From assembly GCF_050947875.1 (NCBI RefSeq), contig NC_134572.1, positions 133,045,105 to 133,109,104 on the forward strand: a DNA stretch of 64,000 nt, written 5' to 3'. Every line of letters begins with the position of its first letter. Within the stretch, counting starts at the first letter, position 1. Origin of the DNA: Dermacentor variabilis (Eukaryota > Arthropoda > Arachnida > Ixodida > Ixodidae). The translations under genes and the position numbers were made by a program. Positions 11,557-22,070 of this stretch are shown piece by piece. The notes under the pieces are model-generated. The model was not told the origin of the DNA and searched no databases. It saw only the letters and a list, made by a program, of their open reading frames with translations.

Positions 11557-13355
11557 GTCCGCTCGATGGCGGCGAACCTGTCGTTAGTCATCTTGGTGAA
11601 GGCTGTCTTAATGTAATCTTCGAGCCCGTCGAGGTGTTTCTCGATTTGGTCGACCTTGTCTTTTAGCTTGTCCACCCGGTCGTTGAGCTTGTGCTCCTTC
11701 AGGTTCTCGATCGCTCGTCTCTTGGGTGCCGGTTCCTTCTCAGCGGATGTTGATGGTACAGCGCTGCTGATGCTGGGTGTTGGTTCACATGATACCGCTT
11801 GGGGCATTTCGTTATTGGTGGAACGGGTCGTCAGAAGCTTCTCGATTTCCACGATCCCGTTTGCCATCTTGCTAATAGTGGCCTCTTGCCTACTGACTTT
11901 CGTCTCGAGCTCGTTGTTTTTCCGCCTGAGTGCCTCGTTGGCTTCCTTCAACGTCCTCATCGCCTCGTCTTCCCTCGTCTTGCTGTTGGTGTTGCCATCG
12001 ACGGTCTTGCTGGTGCTAATGGTCTTGGTCTTTGCGGTGGTCGTTGCGGTATTGGAGGTGGGGGTGGTGGTGGCACCCCCCTGCGCTTTCTTGGCACCGT
12101 GCCTTGCTGCATCAGCCCAGCTCACGCGGTCACGTGACTGCGATCGCTTACAGCTAAGGCTACGTTGTCTACTCTCGCTGGCCCTGCGCTTCGAGACGGA
12201 ACGTGACGCTCGGCGACCAGCTGGGCCGGCAGGTGTTGCGGTTGCTGACATCAGCGATGGAAATTCCTCAGCTCTGAGAGATGCTCGTTGTTGCTGCTGC
12301 ACTTGTTGTTCGGCCATCTTGCGCTCCCATTGTCTCCTTGTAACTACGTATGGGACCTTGAACCTATTCTTGCAAACCTTGTCACCCGTCAGATGTGGCC
12401 CTCCGAAGAATCTGCAAGTGGGGGTACAACTATGGTCTTCCTTGGGGTCAACGGCCCCGCAAGCAGAGCAAGCCCTCACGTGAGTGTTTGGACAAATGTC
12501 GCGGCGGTGGCCCACCTTTCCGCACTGCTTACATACATCGAATTGTTTTCGATATAGGCTGCACTTGGTGAGAACGGGACCGTAGCACACGTAATTCGGG
12601 ACCTTCAGGTCCTTGAAAGCCACGATGACTGTGGTCGAGCTACCGATCCTCTTCGCGCCAAGTTGCAAGGGATTTCTCGAGTTAACAATGTTCCGGTCAA
12701 TTGCGGCCGTGGAGTCCTCTATTGGGATACCTCTAATAATGCCTTTAACGGTGCCATATGGCGCGGTTTGATATGCGCCAACCACGTGTTCCTTGCCACC
12801 AATGCAGATCGATTTTATCTCGGCGTAACGTGAAGCACGTATATCGTCGGGGGTACTCACCACCATGATGTTTTGTTGCAAGTTGGGGCAGAAGGTGTCC
12901 GCTGCTCCGCCCTCCCTTGATACGTTCGCCGCCGTCATGATGGTTGATGCCACGGTGGCGGTCTGAGTCCTCGCGATGTTAAGGCCTCCCCGAGGCCGCG
13001 CTATCACCTTGGTCTCCTCCCTCGGTAGAGCGTCCGGCATCCTTGCTGCCCTCGTCACCGAAGCTTTCACGTTCCTGGCAAAGTTCTTCGTCGTAGGTCT
13101 TGACTGGCGAGCGGCAGTCCCTTGGCCGGCCAAGGTCTTTATACGCCGGCCTACGTGCGACCAGTCTGCATCGTCGTTGAATTCCTCGGAAGAACTTTCT
13201 TCCCCTTGAATTTCAACACACATCTGGCTAACGCCGGAATTCGCCGGGTCCCGAACAATGGACGTTTCCATCTCGGTCGACATGTTTGTATAGCCGCCGC
13301 CCGAAGACGACGGCCTTTCCTCGCAGAGGTTGGGCCTGGCTATGGGCAGATCCAA
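11460..13355 (-). CDS. LINE ORF1: Gag-like nucleic-acid-binding protein
   Basis: An intact 631-codon frame. Residues about 273-330 carry a CCHC knuckle (CKQCGKVGHRRDIC) and two cysteine/histidine motifs (CSACGAVDPKEDHSC and a CRFFGGPH region). A basic, serine- and arginine-rich segment follows, then two predicted coiled coils (about 465-515 and 555-610) and a glutamine-rich end. This is the ORF1 layout of I-group LINEs, whose product coats element RNA. Its end overlaps the ORF2 start by up to 97 bp in another frame, which suggests reinitiation or a frameshift for ORF2 expression. The start is the first ATG of the frame, about 230 bp from the element's 5' end. Confidence 0.75.
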   Translation of the reverse strand: MDLPIARPNLCEERPSSSGGGYTNMSTEMETSIVRDPANSGVSQMCVEIQGEESSSEEFNDDADWSHVGRRIKTLAGQGTAARQSRPTTKNFARNVKASVTRAARMPDALPREETKVIARPRGGLNIARTQTATVASTIMTAANVSREGGAADTFCPNLQQNIMVVSTPDDIRASRYAEIKSICIGGKEHVVGAYQTAPYGTVKGIIRGIPIEDSTAAIDRNIVNSRNPLQLGAKRIGSSTTVIVAFKDLKVPNYVCYGPVLTKCSLYRKQFDVCKQCGKVGHRRDICPNTHVRACSACGAVDPKEDHSCTPTCRFFGGPHLTGDKVCKNRFKVPYVVTRRQWERKMAEQQVQQQQRASLRAEEFPSLMSATATPAGPAGRRASRSVSKRRASESRQRSLSCKRSQSRDRVSWADAARHGAKKAQGGATTTPTSNTATTTAKTKTISTSKTVDGNTNSKTREDEAMRTLKEANEALRRKNNELETKVSRQEATISKMANGIVEIEKLLTTRSTNNEMPQAVSCEPTPSISSAVPSTSAEKEPAPKRRAIENLKEHKLNDRVDKLKDKVDQIEKHLDGLEDYIKTAFTKMTNDRFAAIERTCQQLTNAIQQITRQYNQQQSWPLQQQQQLQQ

Positions 13356-13587
13356 GCTGTTCGATTAGGATTAGTGGAACGGCGCCGGCCTCCACGGAAA
13401 GTCCCGGGAAATTGGCGAAAAATCGCACCTTTTGGTAGCCACCGGTACCGGTTGATGGCCCGCACACTCACAGACACAGTGGTAATAGTTATACCGCGAT
13501 AAAAAATAATTAGCACTGCAAAATTGGTCATAAAATCCGGAGCCGATGTGAGCACGTCAGCTCAGACCATGGCTCATACCCCGCACC

Positions 13588-13601
13588 AGTGGATAACTAA
13601 G
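13588..13601. repeat. Target-site duplication, 5' side of the I-group LINE
   Basis: AGTGGATAACTAAG, matching 7694-7707 at 13 of 14 positions; see the LINE entry. Confidence 0.6.
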
Positions 13602-14636
13602 GACTTTATGAAACTTAATGTTTGCTTAAGTGAACTGGTCGAAAAGCTTGTTTACAAGTTAACGAAGTACAGCAGAGTATGAGAAGCACAGGTTCTCTTT
13701 CTATGTTTTGTGAATACCTGTGGGAGTTCACACTTGATATTTTTCAATTGTCTCTGCATATTATTTTCAGTTCAGTAGTGTTGGGTTAGAGCATCGAATA
13801 AGAATTGTCCATGTACAGCCGCTGCGCGATAATCGCGTATCTCAGGGCTGCCAATAAAGTTTTTCCATCCATTCATCCAGCAAGCATACTGAAGCAGCTC
13901 ATTAAGTTCAATGCATCTTTTCCACAATGTGTTCTATAAGCTGGGAGAAATGCTATATCCTTTAGAATAAAATTTAATGAGTTTAGCATGCATGGAAATG
14001 CAGAACCGTAAGCTGTTAAGCCGTACTTAATAATACATTTGCCTAACGATTTATATATACAGCATTCCTTAAGGAGACACTACAAATTGATCTTAATGTA
14101 TACATGTGATCACAAACTAACCTTAGCCACCTTGCTACATATTCAATATATGTATTCCAGGATAAACTAAGACTCGCTCACAGAATCACTTATTTTAATA
14201 CATATTGAATGCGATTGGATAAGTAATTGTTAATAAATAGAAAGTGAATAGCTTTCCTAAACTCTTTTGTCCTTTTTTCGGGTGTTGGGTGTATGATGAC
14301 CGGTGGTCGGACGTTGACCACCAACAAAAATGCGCTGATGGAAAGGGCGCGCGTTCTCATGCAAACTGAGTTGCTGGGCGCGTTCATCGCTGAATGCCAA
14401 CTATTTGAGTTCTTTAAGACGCACAGCAAATCACTCAACAGAGCAAGGGAAAGCGGCTCTTGCATAGGCAAGCCACCAGTCGCCCTATAGCAAAAGGAGT
14501 TGGCATGTCCTGAAAACGCCAGCACGCACCGCTGTGACATCCTGTTCACGCGTTACATTAATCAGTTTATTCCTCTTACGCGTTTTTCATTTTCTCGCTA
14601 ACCTCACAACTATTTAATATGCTATTTTTTGTTACA
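13602..14636. other. Non-coding AT-rich spacer
   Basis: No supported gene. Around 13850-13885 GCCAATAAAGTTTTTCCATC followed by CCATTCATCC looks like the 3' end of an old plus-strand LINE, an AATAAA with a tetranucleotide tail; I could not find its coding part. Confidence 0.4.
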
Positions 14637-15286
14637 TTGAAACGTGCTAACGAAAGGCAGATTAGGAGGAAGAAGTTGGGGACTGTACTGCTCCAAGGCG
14701 GTTCCGTAGATGGTCTTGCCTTAAGCTATCCTGCATCTCCCATCCTGTAAATAAACGCGGCCCATTGTCACAGACCTATGGAGGAGATGCAGGATTAGCC
14801 ACTACCAACCGCTTCTGGGGCAACGCCGACCACTAAAGACGGATGCACAACAGCACCAGAACCGCCGTAGCCGGCGACTCGCCGGCCTTGCACTGCTATA
14901 CCCAATATATGAGCTCTGGTGGAGACGTCCAGCATCAATCCGCAAGGGCGTCGGCGCGCCATGTACCGGAAGCCGACTACCTTCACAGAAAAACCCGGCG
15001 ACGACGTGGATGAGTGGCTCAACCGCTATCGGCGGGTGAGTCAATACACCGACTGGAGTGCTAGTAGCCAGTGTTATCTTAAATTTGATTTTTCCGTGAT
15101 TTCACTGCGTTGGTTTAGCTTGACAACCACGAAAACCCGTCGGCAACTAAGACATGTTGGCGAATGTGCTATCCGAAGACAGAAGAGGAGGGCGAAGTTG
15201 GGGACTGTACTGCAAGCGTCCCCGTAGATGGCCTCCCCTGAACTATCATCTCCCATCCGGCAAATAAACGCGGCCCCATCGTCACA
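14637..15286 (+). mobile_element. Small LTR-gag'-LTR element (TRIM-like derivative of a Gypsy element)
   Basis: Two related direct repeats, about 14637-14772 and 15155-15286, share GAAGTTGGGGACTGTACTGC, GTAGATGG, CATCTCCCATCC and AAATAAACGCGGCCC and both end in GTCACA. They flank about 380 bp of interrupted gag-like sequence. Each repeat carries an AATAAA near its end. The right copy starts TGTTGG and ends TCACA, as LTRs do. This looks like a deletion derivative: LTR, gag 5' part, LTR. No clear primer-binding site or TSD was seen, and the LTRs are diverged, so it is old. Confidence 0.55.
14780..15145 (+). pseudogene. gag: Gypsy gag N-terminal fragment
   Basis: Broken coding sequence between the two LTR copies. 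It has an uninterrupted piece reading KPGDDVDEWLNRYRRVSQY, a typical start of the Gag capsid region in arthropod Gypsy elements. A frameshifted remnant follows whose DNA (TGGTTTAGCTTGACAACCACG) matches the usual WFDNHE phrase imperfectly. There are stops and at least one frameshift, so it cannot make Gag. Confidence 0.5.
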
Positions 15287-16800
15287 TCATAAACCCCCAA
15301 TTCAAGCATTACACTCGAGTTGACAGTAAGCGTTTGTCCTCGTCTTCAATCTCTCTCGAGTCTTTTTTTTATTTTTCGTGCTGCACCACTCATCGGTATA
15401 GAAAACGAACTAGTCCAATCCGCCTCCCTTCTTTAAGACACACGTGCTATCGCGCGAGAGCTTTGTGACGTGTGAGGTGCGGAAACTGTACTGGCGCGCT
15501 CATGAAGGGCAGATTTCACCTTCTCCCACTGTCCCTCTCTCCCTGTGGTGGCTACGGAAGAGTAGGATATCAGTCGCCTACTGCGCCGGCGCTCTCACCG
15601 CTGCAGACCCCACACATAGGGTGAATCGGCTTATATGCACAGCCAGATATATACTATTGCGACAGATGTGCTGCATGGTTAACAGCTTGGTTCTCTACAC
15701 AATTACGCAATGAAACAACAAACGCTGCGTAATAAAAATTTCTAGTAGAACCACGACGACTGTCGGCATTATACCGACAAGCCTTCAAGCAATGTATCGA
15801 CGCACTGTACTGTTGAAGACACCTTTATTCGGAGCCTGTCGGGGTCACTTTGAGATTTCCATTGCTTCGGCTGTATGCGACAAACTGGCGGTCTCCGGGC
15901 TCTACCCAATTTCTACAACAGTTGCTTGCCAGGGTCCGGTATGATCAGGACGGAGTGATGACAACGCAGTCAGGATGACGAAACGACGAAGATGAAATCC
16001 CGTCAACAGGACAATGAAGGCGGTATGACGACGACGGCATGGCAACAATGGTAGGACTATTCTTAAATGATAACGGTAGTATAAGAACTATAAGAACGTT
16101 CCGTGTGATGTCGTCGGCAAGAGGACAAGGCGATAACGACGGCTTTATGACGACGATGGCGGAATGATGGCGGCCTGACGAGAGTCCGAATGGCGCCAAT
16201 AGAATGCCGACGATGAGACAACCACGACGACATCACGACCTCGAGCACATATCTAATGACCGGCTCGGCGTAATTCGCTGGCTAGAAGATGGATGGATGA
16301 ATGAATGAATGGAGGCTTAGTGATTGAGTGAGCGATTCCGTGATAAATTGAAATACCTGAAGTAGGCAAAAAATGCTAAGCGCATTAAATAAGCCCACGT
16401 TTGCAGAGTATGGAAATGCCCTGCAAAGTAACCCTTCTGTGGTATTGGAAATAACCTTCTACACCTCCTTTCCTGGCTTGGGCTTCCGATTCCTAGATGT
16501 CTTCAATTGACCGCCAGCACCTGTATGTCCACCTAAATAGGAAGGGGAAAACAAACGGGAGACGGGAAGGTTAACTCTATGCGGCATTCAAAAGCTTCAC
16601 ATTCAAAATTCGTCAGTGGTGAACTCCCTTTTATTTGAGGCAATGGCGTGATTTAAAATCCTCGTTTACGAACATCTCTCTAGGTTTTGTTCTTTTTGCT
16701 TTTTCTCTTTTTCTTCATTTTTTTTTGCTGCTGCCTATTGTTGCTCTCTTATTTCAGCTAGATGATCGCCCCTTTCTTTCCTTACGTTTTTGCGTTTTGC
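15287..16800. other. Unassigned spacer with a GACGA-rich degenerate repeat
   Basis: No supported gene. At about 15940-16250 short phrases such as ATGACGACGACGGC and ATGACGACGATGGCGG recur irregularly, like a decayed minisatellite. At 16288-16313 there is a GATG/AATG tetranucleotide run. Confidence 0.4.

Positions 16801-16898
<98 letters not shown>
16801..16898. repeat. (TAA)n microsatellite forming the 3' tail of the CR1-like LINE
   Basis: About 32 uninterrupted TAA units on the plus strand. On the minus strand it directly follows GGCAATAAAGATA, so it reads as the trinucleotide tail of the minus-strand LINE. Confidence 0.8.
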
Positions 16899-17230
16899 TC
16901 TTTATTGCCATAACACATATACAGCATTATAATCAGGCCTGTCTAAGCCTACAAGGGCTTCTGGGACATGGCCCTGCAGAATTGGCAAGGCAATACCTTG
17001 AAATAGGAAAACAATCACGTATCAAAGAAAATAATTACGCTGTTACATAAAGCGCGCGACATTACATTTGGCTGCGCAAATTTATTGCAGCAGTACCTAG
17101 AGTTTGAGCTTACATAAAACGAATAAACATACAACACAAAATGCAAGAATTCGAATCTTTGCAACAATTTCCTCATAAATGTTACCTGAGATGAGAAGGC
17201 AAAGCAATGTGCATATGGAACATGTTTAGC

Positions 17231-20091
17231 CTACAGAGCACGTATAATCTTTTTCAGTGATATTTTCGAAGTTGCTGTGAAAATGTCCTCTGGTAGATTG
17301 TTAAACAGATTCGGAACGTACACACATCGCCGGGCCTCACCGTATCTTGTTGCGGAACGAGGCACAGTGAAACGCAAGCCCGAACGGCGGATATGCACAG
17401 GTTTATGCTCAACTTTGAAATCTGAGTTCCAAAAATGACGTAATGCCACTGTTTCAACAAACAATGAGCGCAACGAAGGAAAATCTACGGCGGTAAATAT
17501 GTTCGAGAAGAAAGCAGAGGCGAATTATACGCTACACTTTGGAGCATGTTTTTTAAAAGAGCGTCCACCCGGCTCTCCCAACGCGCAGAACAGAAGGCGA
17601 AAATTGTGACGCCATACCTTAATATTCCGTACGCAAGAGCGTTCACATTCGTTTTTTTTTTTTTTTTGACTGAGAAAGGAACTATACCTTTACAGTGATA
17701 GAGTACCCAGGCAACGCTTCGGAGTTTACTGCCTAAATACGCTAAATGCGATTCCCACGACAGGTTTGAGTAAAAAAATACGCCCATGTATTTTATAGAC
17801 TGCACATATTCCACTGGAGTACAGCTACAATGCGAACGTGATTTATTGTGCTAAAAGATATGTTCATCTATCAACGTCATCTTTAAGGCATTTCGGAAGC
17901 AAATCAACTTTGTTTTTGAATTGTTGATTACAAGAAAATTTTTAGAAAACCAATCAATTACGTTATAGACATGTTTTTGTAACATATTCATTGCTGATTT
18001 GTAGCATAAATGCTTTGCTAGCAGAACGGTGTCATCGGCGTATTGAAAAATTGTGCATTTTGAAACAGTGGACGCAAGGTCATTCATGAAGATATTAAAG
18101 AGTAGCGGGGCTATGATGGACCCTTGAGGGACTCCAGCTTTAATAGGCAAAATAGAGCTAGAGTGATTGCCTAATACTACTGTTTGCGATCTGTTGGATA
18201 GATAATTTTTCAGAATGTCATGAAATGGCCCCCGGAAGCCCAATAAATGTAATTTGTTCAACAGTATGTCGTGGTTAACTGTTTTAAAGGCTTTACTAAT
18301 ATCTAGGAATAATGCAATGCTAAACAAATTTTGGTCGAAAGCAGAAAAAATTTCATCCGAGAAGGATTCTAAAAGTAAGGTAGTACCCTTACCAGTGACA
18401 AAACCAAACTGATGAGAGGACAAAATCGAGAACTTATTAATGAAGGAAAGCATTATTTCCAAAAGAAACTTTTCTAACACTTGGGACAGTATAGGCAAAA
18501 TGGATATGGGTCTATAGTTTTCAATTGCATCCTTTTTTCCTCCTCTGGGAAGTGGCTTGACTAAAGCAGTTTTGAGTCTTTCAGGGATAGAAGAATCGTC
18601 CAGAAACCCGTTCAGCATAAAAAGAAGAATGCCCGACAGGGTTTCAAAGTTTCTTTGGAGCATGCGCGCTGAAAGGTCATCCACACCGGGTGGTTTGTTC
18701 TGTCTGAAGCTGAATATAATCCTACGTATGTCAAGTTCCGACAACTTCGGCAGGAAGGCTGAGGCAGATATAGATTTCTGAAGCGTGCAGTCCAGAGCAT
18801 TCCCTTGACTAGCTCCGTCAGGCGAACGAGCAAAATGACGGTTAAATAGATTAGCCGTTGTTGCGGGGTCATTCGAAAACGAATGAATGGCAGATTTCGA
18901 GTCTGCTTTTCCTCGAAGGTGATTTATTAAAGACCAAGTCTTTCCGGGGTTTTTCAAAGCTAGATTAAATTGATGTAAAAAATACAGCCGTTTTGCCGAT
19001 CTAATGAGGGCAACTACCCTGTTTCTAGCTGCTGTGTACTCAGCGCGAAGTGTTACATTTTGGGAGGAACGTTTCCAACGTTTCCACAAGACGTCTCTTT
19101 CCGCTATAGCACGAATTACGTTAGCATTTATCCAGTTATGATTTTTTCGGCGTTTCCTTGTTACAGTTTCTTTTTGCCAAGTTTTCAAATGTTTGTATTT
19201 GTTCACAAAAGCAGTCGTAGACATGTGCAGCCTTTCTGTTCATTAATGTAGACCAATCAAATACCCTGATTAGGTCATCGAGCTTACGCTGGTCTATTAT
19301 AGAAATCTGAACGCTGCTAGGCGAGTCCTCTGCGCAAGCGCGTGTTGTTAATGGGGTTGACGACACAAAGTGGCAAGCCACAAGATAATGATCTGCCAAA
19401 CGCTGTTTTATGACACATGAATCTAAAGAATAATTTGAAGTACGAACCAAATATGATCTATGCGTGAACTGACTACATGCCCATTTACCAGGTCTTCTCT
19501 GGTTGAAATGTTTATCGTATTTTCAATCCCGTGGGAAGCTAAAAGGGATAAGTAGTCGGATACCGCACCCTTTGTGTGACAAAGAGCGTTTATGTTGAAG
19601 TCTCCAACTAGGCATATTTCATCCACCGGGTTGAATCGTTGTAAGAAGGCTTCCAATTCTATTAAAAAACGACTGACACTATTTGATGGAGGACGATAAA
19701 ACGCGAATACAGATAGCAGGAAGCGCTCCTGAGCCACTTTGATAGCAAGACATTCCGCAAAAGTGAATGAAACATCGATGTGTGACACGTCATACACGTT
19801 TTTGACGAAAATAGCAATCCCTCCTCCTCGCTGATCTGATCGTGTTACAAAGTGCGGTTGATAACCGTGTAGAACAAACGTATTCAGGCCGGTATCTAAG
19901 ACGTTAATTTCTGTTATAACAAACAAATCCACAAAACTAAGTGTTGAAGTGACAATCATATTAAAATCGTCCCAGTATTTCCGTAAGCTTCTAATGTTAA
20001 GATTAATAATTATGAAGTCACCTTTCGACTTGTGACTGCAGCTGCCACAGAAAGACTGAAAATCGGGAAACTCTTCGCAGGTGCTTGCCAT
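17231..20091 (-). pseudogene. CR1-like ORF2: endonuclease and reverse transcriptase (broken)
   Basis: An ATG at 20091-20089 opens an endonuclease (NLNIRSLRKYWDDF, VGDFNINALCH). The frame shifts near 19445 and the endonuclease ends with LADHYLVACHF. It shifts again near 19220, then a 457-codon RT runs to a stop at 17851 (FLDISKAFKTVNHD, AGVPQGSIIAPLLFN, YADD). After that stop the same frame continues to 17485 (IKYMGVFFYSNLSW, the thumb region), and a last piece follows in another frame to 17231. No RNase H is present, as expected for the CR1 group. There are three frameshifts and one stop in all. The RT catalytic YADD is intact. Confidence 0.75.
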
Positions 20092-20227
20092 TATGTTAGA
20101 CAATCTTTTCAACGTCTGCTAGCATGTTGATACGAATCAGAGTCGAGGATTCATCTTTCTTTGCGAAACTTTTTCCGGCTTTGACCCAAGTGAACTTGTA
20201 TCCCTTTTCTTTGGCTACTGTCCTTAT

Positions 20228-21103
20228 TCACCAAAACAATTCTCGATTTTGCTGGGTTAAATTTTCATTGAAAAATAGTTTTGGCAACTTAGAGTGATGG
20301 AGCTCCCACAACTTGCCACGAACCTGGAGCCATCTTTCCTTAGCCGTAACAGATGTGAAGCGCACCAGGACTGTGGGAATCGAATCGCGTTTTCCTTGTA
20401 AGCGATGAACAGCCACCACATCTGATAGGGTGAAATCCGCCAATCCCTGTTTATCAGCGAGCTGCCCCAACGTCTGCTTCAAGTCTTCGTGATCTTCTTG
20501 AGGAAGGCCGTGAATTTCCGGATTAGTATTGCGACTGTATTGCTCACTGTCATTTTGAACATCGTGCAGACGCTGAAGCTGCTCTGCCTGCATTTGTACT
20601 GTAGAAGATAGAGCGGCAATCTCAGATTCGTATTTTGCATTTTGAGTCCCGATTTCGTTTAGGTGAGTGACAACCGAGTCGTACTTATTCGACATAAATA
20701 CCACCGCTCTCTTCAGATGGTCAACGGACTGAGTTAATTTCGAAAAATCTTCTTTGAGGCCTAGAAGTGTGTCCACTTTTTGAGTCAGGAATGGTAAGCA
20801 GAGAAGACTCTCTTTTATGTCCTTGAGCTCAGCCGCCAGTGACCCATTCGGGATCGCGTTATCGACTACTTGAGAAATGTCAGACTGTGAAATGGAACCA
20901 GCCCGCCTCTTTGTAATTCTACAGGTTTTGCAAATCCAAGTTTCTCTTTTAGACAAACCCATTGTGGTGAGCGTATTTTGGGCAATACAAGAGCAAGATT
21001 GGCCTAAGTGAGAGGAATGGTTACAGCCTGAACACTTCATTAACTTTCCGTCAGTGGGCAGCTGTTTGTGACACACAATGCAATTTTCATCATCGCCCGA
21101 CAT
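20228..21103 (-). pseudogene. CR1-like ORF1: PHD-type zinc finger and coiled-coil protein
   Basis: I prefer the ATG at 21103 (MSGDDENCIVC) to the upstream ATG at 21142, because the zinc finger begins at once. A Cys4-His-Cys3 PHD-like motif (CIVC, CSGCNHSSH, SCSC, WICKTC) is followed by a coiled coil and a C-terminal domain (VAVHRLQGKRDSIPTVLVRF) like ORF1 proteins of CR1 LINEs. The frame stops at a TGA (20228-20230). It reads on sensibly for about 43 codons (KEKGYKFTWVKAGKSF) to a TAA at 20098-20096, four bases before the ORF2 ATG. The TGA is therefore probably a decayed CGA arginine codon. Confidence 0.65.
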
Positions 21104-21208
21104 GCCGATTTCACGAGGTAGCAACAAAATTGCAATCAACAATCAAAAATTGCAGTCGGCGGCAATACAACCAACAAAAGAAAGTAATAGTGTCGCAACA
21201 CTCTACCT

Positions 21209-21551
21209 GTTAAAAACGAGGTATCAGCCTTGGCCGAGGGTATCGCCGCCAACTGCAAGGAATCGCGGGCGTCCGGCCAAAATATATAGGTGCCCCTCTG
21301 CCAGAGTTTCCAGGTGAGTAGACGATTGTCGCTGAATCCAGAGACTAACAACCCAGTCCTGGTGTAGCAAAATGATGGACCGGTCCTACGACGCTTGACG
21401 AGAATCCCGGAATTCAGGAGTAGCAGCGGGGGCGGTGGCTTGAAGAATCGGCAAACCAGTTGCAGTGCCGCCCCAACACGTTCCCGCGGCGCATCTGTAA
21501 TCCGTTAAAAATGAGGTATCAGCCTTGGCCGAGGGTATCGCCGCCAACTGC
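21209..21551 (-). repeat. Duplicated 48-bp block in the 5' region of the CR1-like LINE
   Basis: The blocks at 21209-21256 and 21504-21551 match at about 47 of 48 positions (core GGTATCAGCCTTGGCCGAGG) and start 295 bp apart. They lie upstream of ORF1. This could be two 5' promoter monomers, or two nested 5' ends of related elements. Confidence 0.65.
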
Positions 21552-21594
21552 CATGCTTCGGAAAAGGGAAAATCTTCAAGTTGTTTTTTTTTCG

Positions 21595-22070
21595 CTCCTG
21601 ACAAGCTTCAAGATCTGTTCAGAATGATCAATCTCCGTGCCTCTCACAAGCTTGGGTGCAAAAAGAAGCACAAGGACAAGTTCGTCAAATGTACGGAATC
21701 GATCGTGTGTACAGCATACCGATTTCTTGTGGCAATACATATATAGGCCAAAGTCGGAGGTCTGTAAATGATCGCCTACGAGAACACCGTAGAAATGTGA
21801 GGGACAAGTGAGGAGAGCTCCTTCATGCGTACTGTTGGAAGTCTGAATTTAGGGATAATCTTAGTGCTGTTCCCAGTACCGGCCAAAGTTGCAGACCCCT
21901 TTGTGAAATTGAGCTGCGTGCCAATCTATCAAAAATGCGCCATTGCACGAGAAGCAGGTCTTGACCGACGCGTGGAATTATCGAGGCAGAAATTATAGAT
22001 AGTTTAGGGTAGAACTGTGTGTCCAAGCAGTCGATTGCTCTATCTCCGAAGGAATTACACTACTTGCGTC
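21595..22070 (+). pseudogene. Penelope-like element remnant: C-terminal GIY-YIG endonuclease
   Basis: Plus-strand frames read a linker with cysteines and histidines (CKKKHKDKFVKC). After a one-base shift they read VYSIPISCGNTYIGQS, then RSVNDRLREH. This is the signature of the GIY-YIG domain at the C-terminus of Penelope-like retroelements, which nicks DNA to prime insertion. Further downstream, in pieces, come CRPLFCEIEL and EAEIIDSLG..CVSKQSIALSPKE, matching the usual Penelope C-terminal end. A TGA follows the REHRRNVRDK segment. The RT part is missing, so this is a 5'-truncated, frameshifted copy. Confidence 0.75.

Larger units (their letters stand above)
7708..13587 (-). mobile_element. 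Nearly full-length I-group non-LTR retrotransposon
   Basis: The 5.88-kb minus-strand element has a 5' UTR of about 230 bp, a CCHC-type ORF1, an overlapping ORF2 (endonuclease, reverse transcriptase, RNase H, C-terminal cysteine motif), a 3' UTR of about 100 bp and a CT-rich tail (CTCTCTCTC). The ends are set by the probable 14-bp TSD. An RNase H domain in ORF2 together with zinc knuckles in ORF1 fits the I group. R1 or another RNase H-bearing clade is the alternative. ORF1 and the RT half of ORF2 are open, so the insertion is probably young. Confidence 0.75.
16801..21560 (-). mobile_element. Nearly full-length CR1-like non-LTR retrotransposon
   Basis: From the 5' end it has a UTR with duplicated blocks, ORF1 with a PHD-type zinc finger, ORF2 with endonuclease and RT but no RNase H, a 3' UTR of about 330 bp with AATAAA, and a (TTA)n tail. 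A PHD ORF1, absence of RNase H and a microsatellite tail fit the CR1/L2 group. The 5' limit near 21560 is inferred from the end of the duplicated block and the start of a Penelope-like remnant. ORF1 has one in-frame stop and ORF2 several lesions, so the copy is inactive. Confidence 0.65.

Noticed and set aside
11656..12483. 275-codon plus-strand frame rich in serine and leucine
   Set aside because: It is the shadow of the LINE ORF1 on the opposite strand.
16635..17050. Frames encoding poly-isoleucine and poly-asparagine
   Set aside because: They are translations of the (TAA)n microsatellite.
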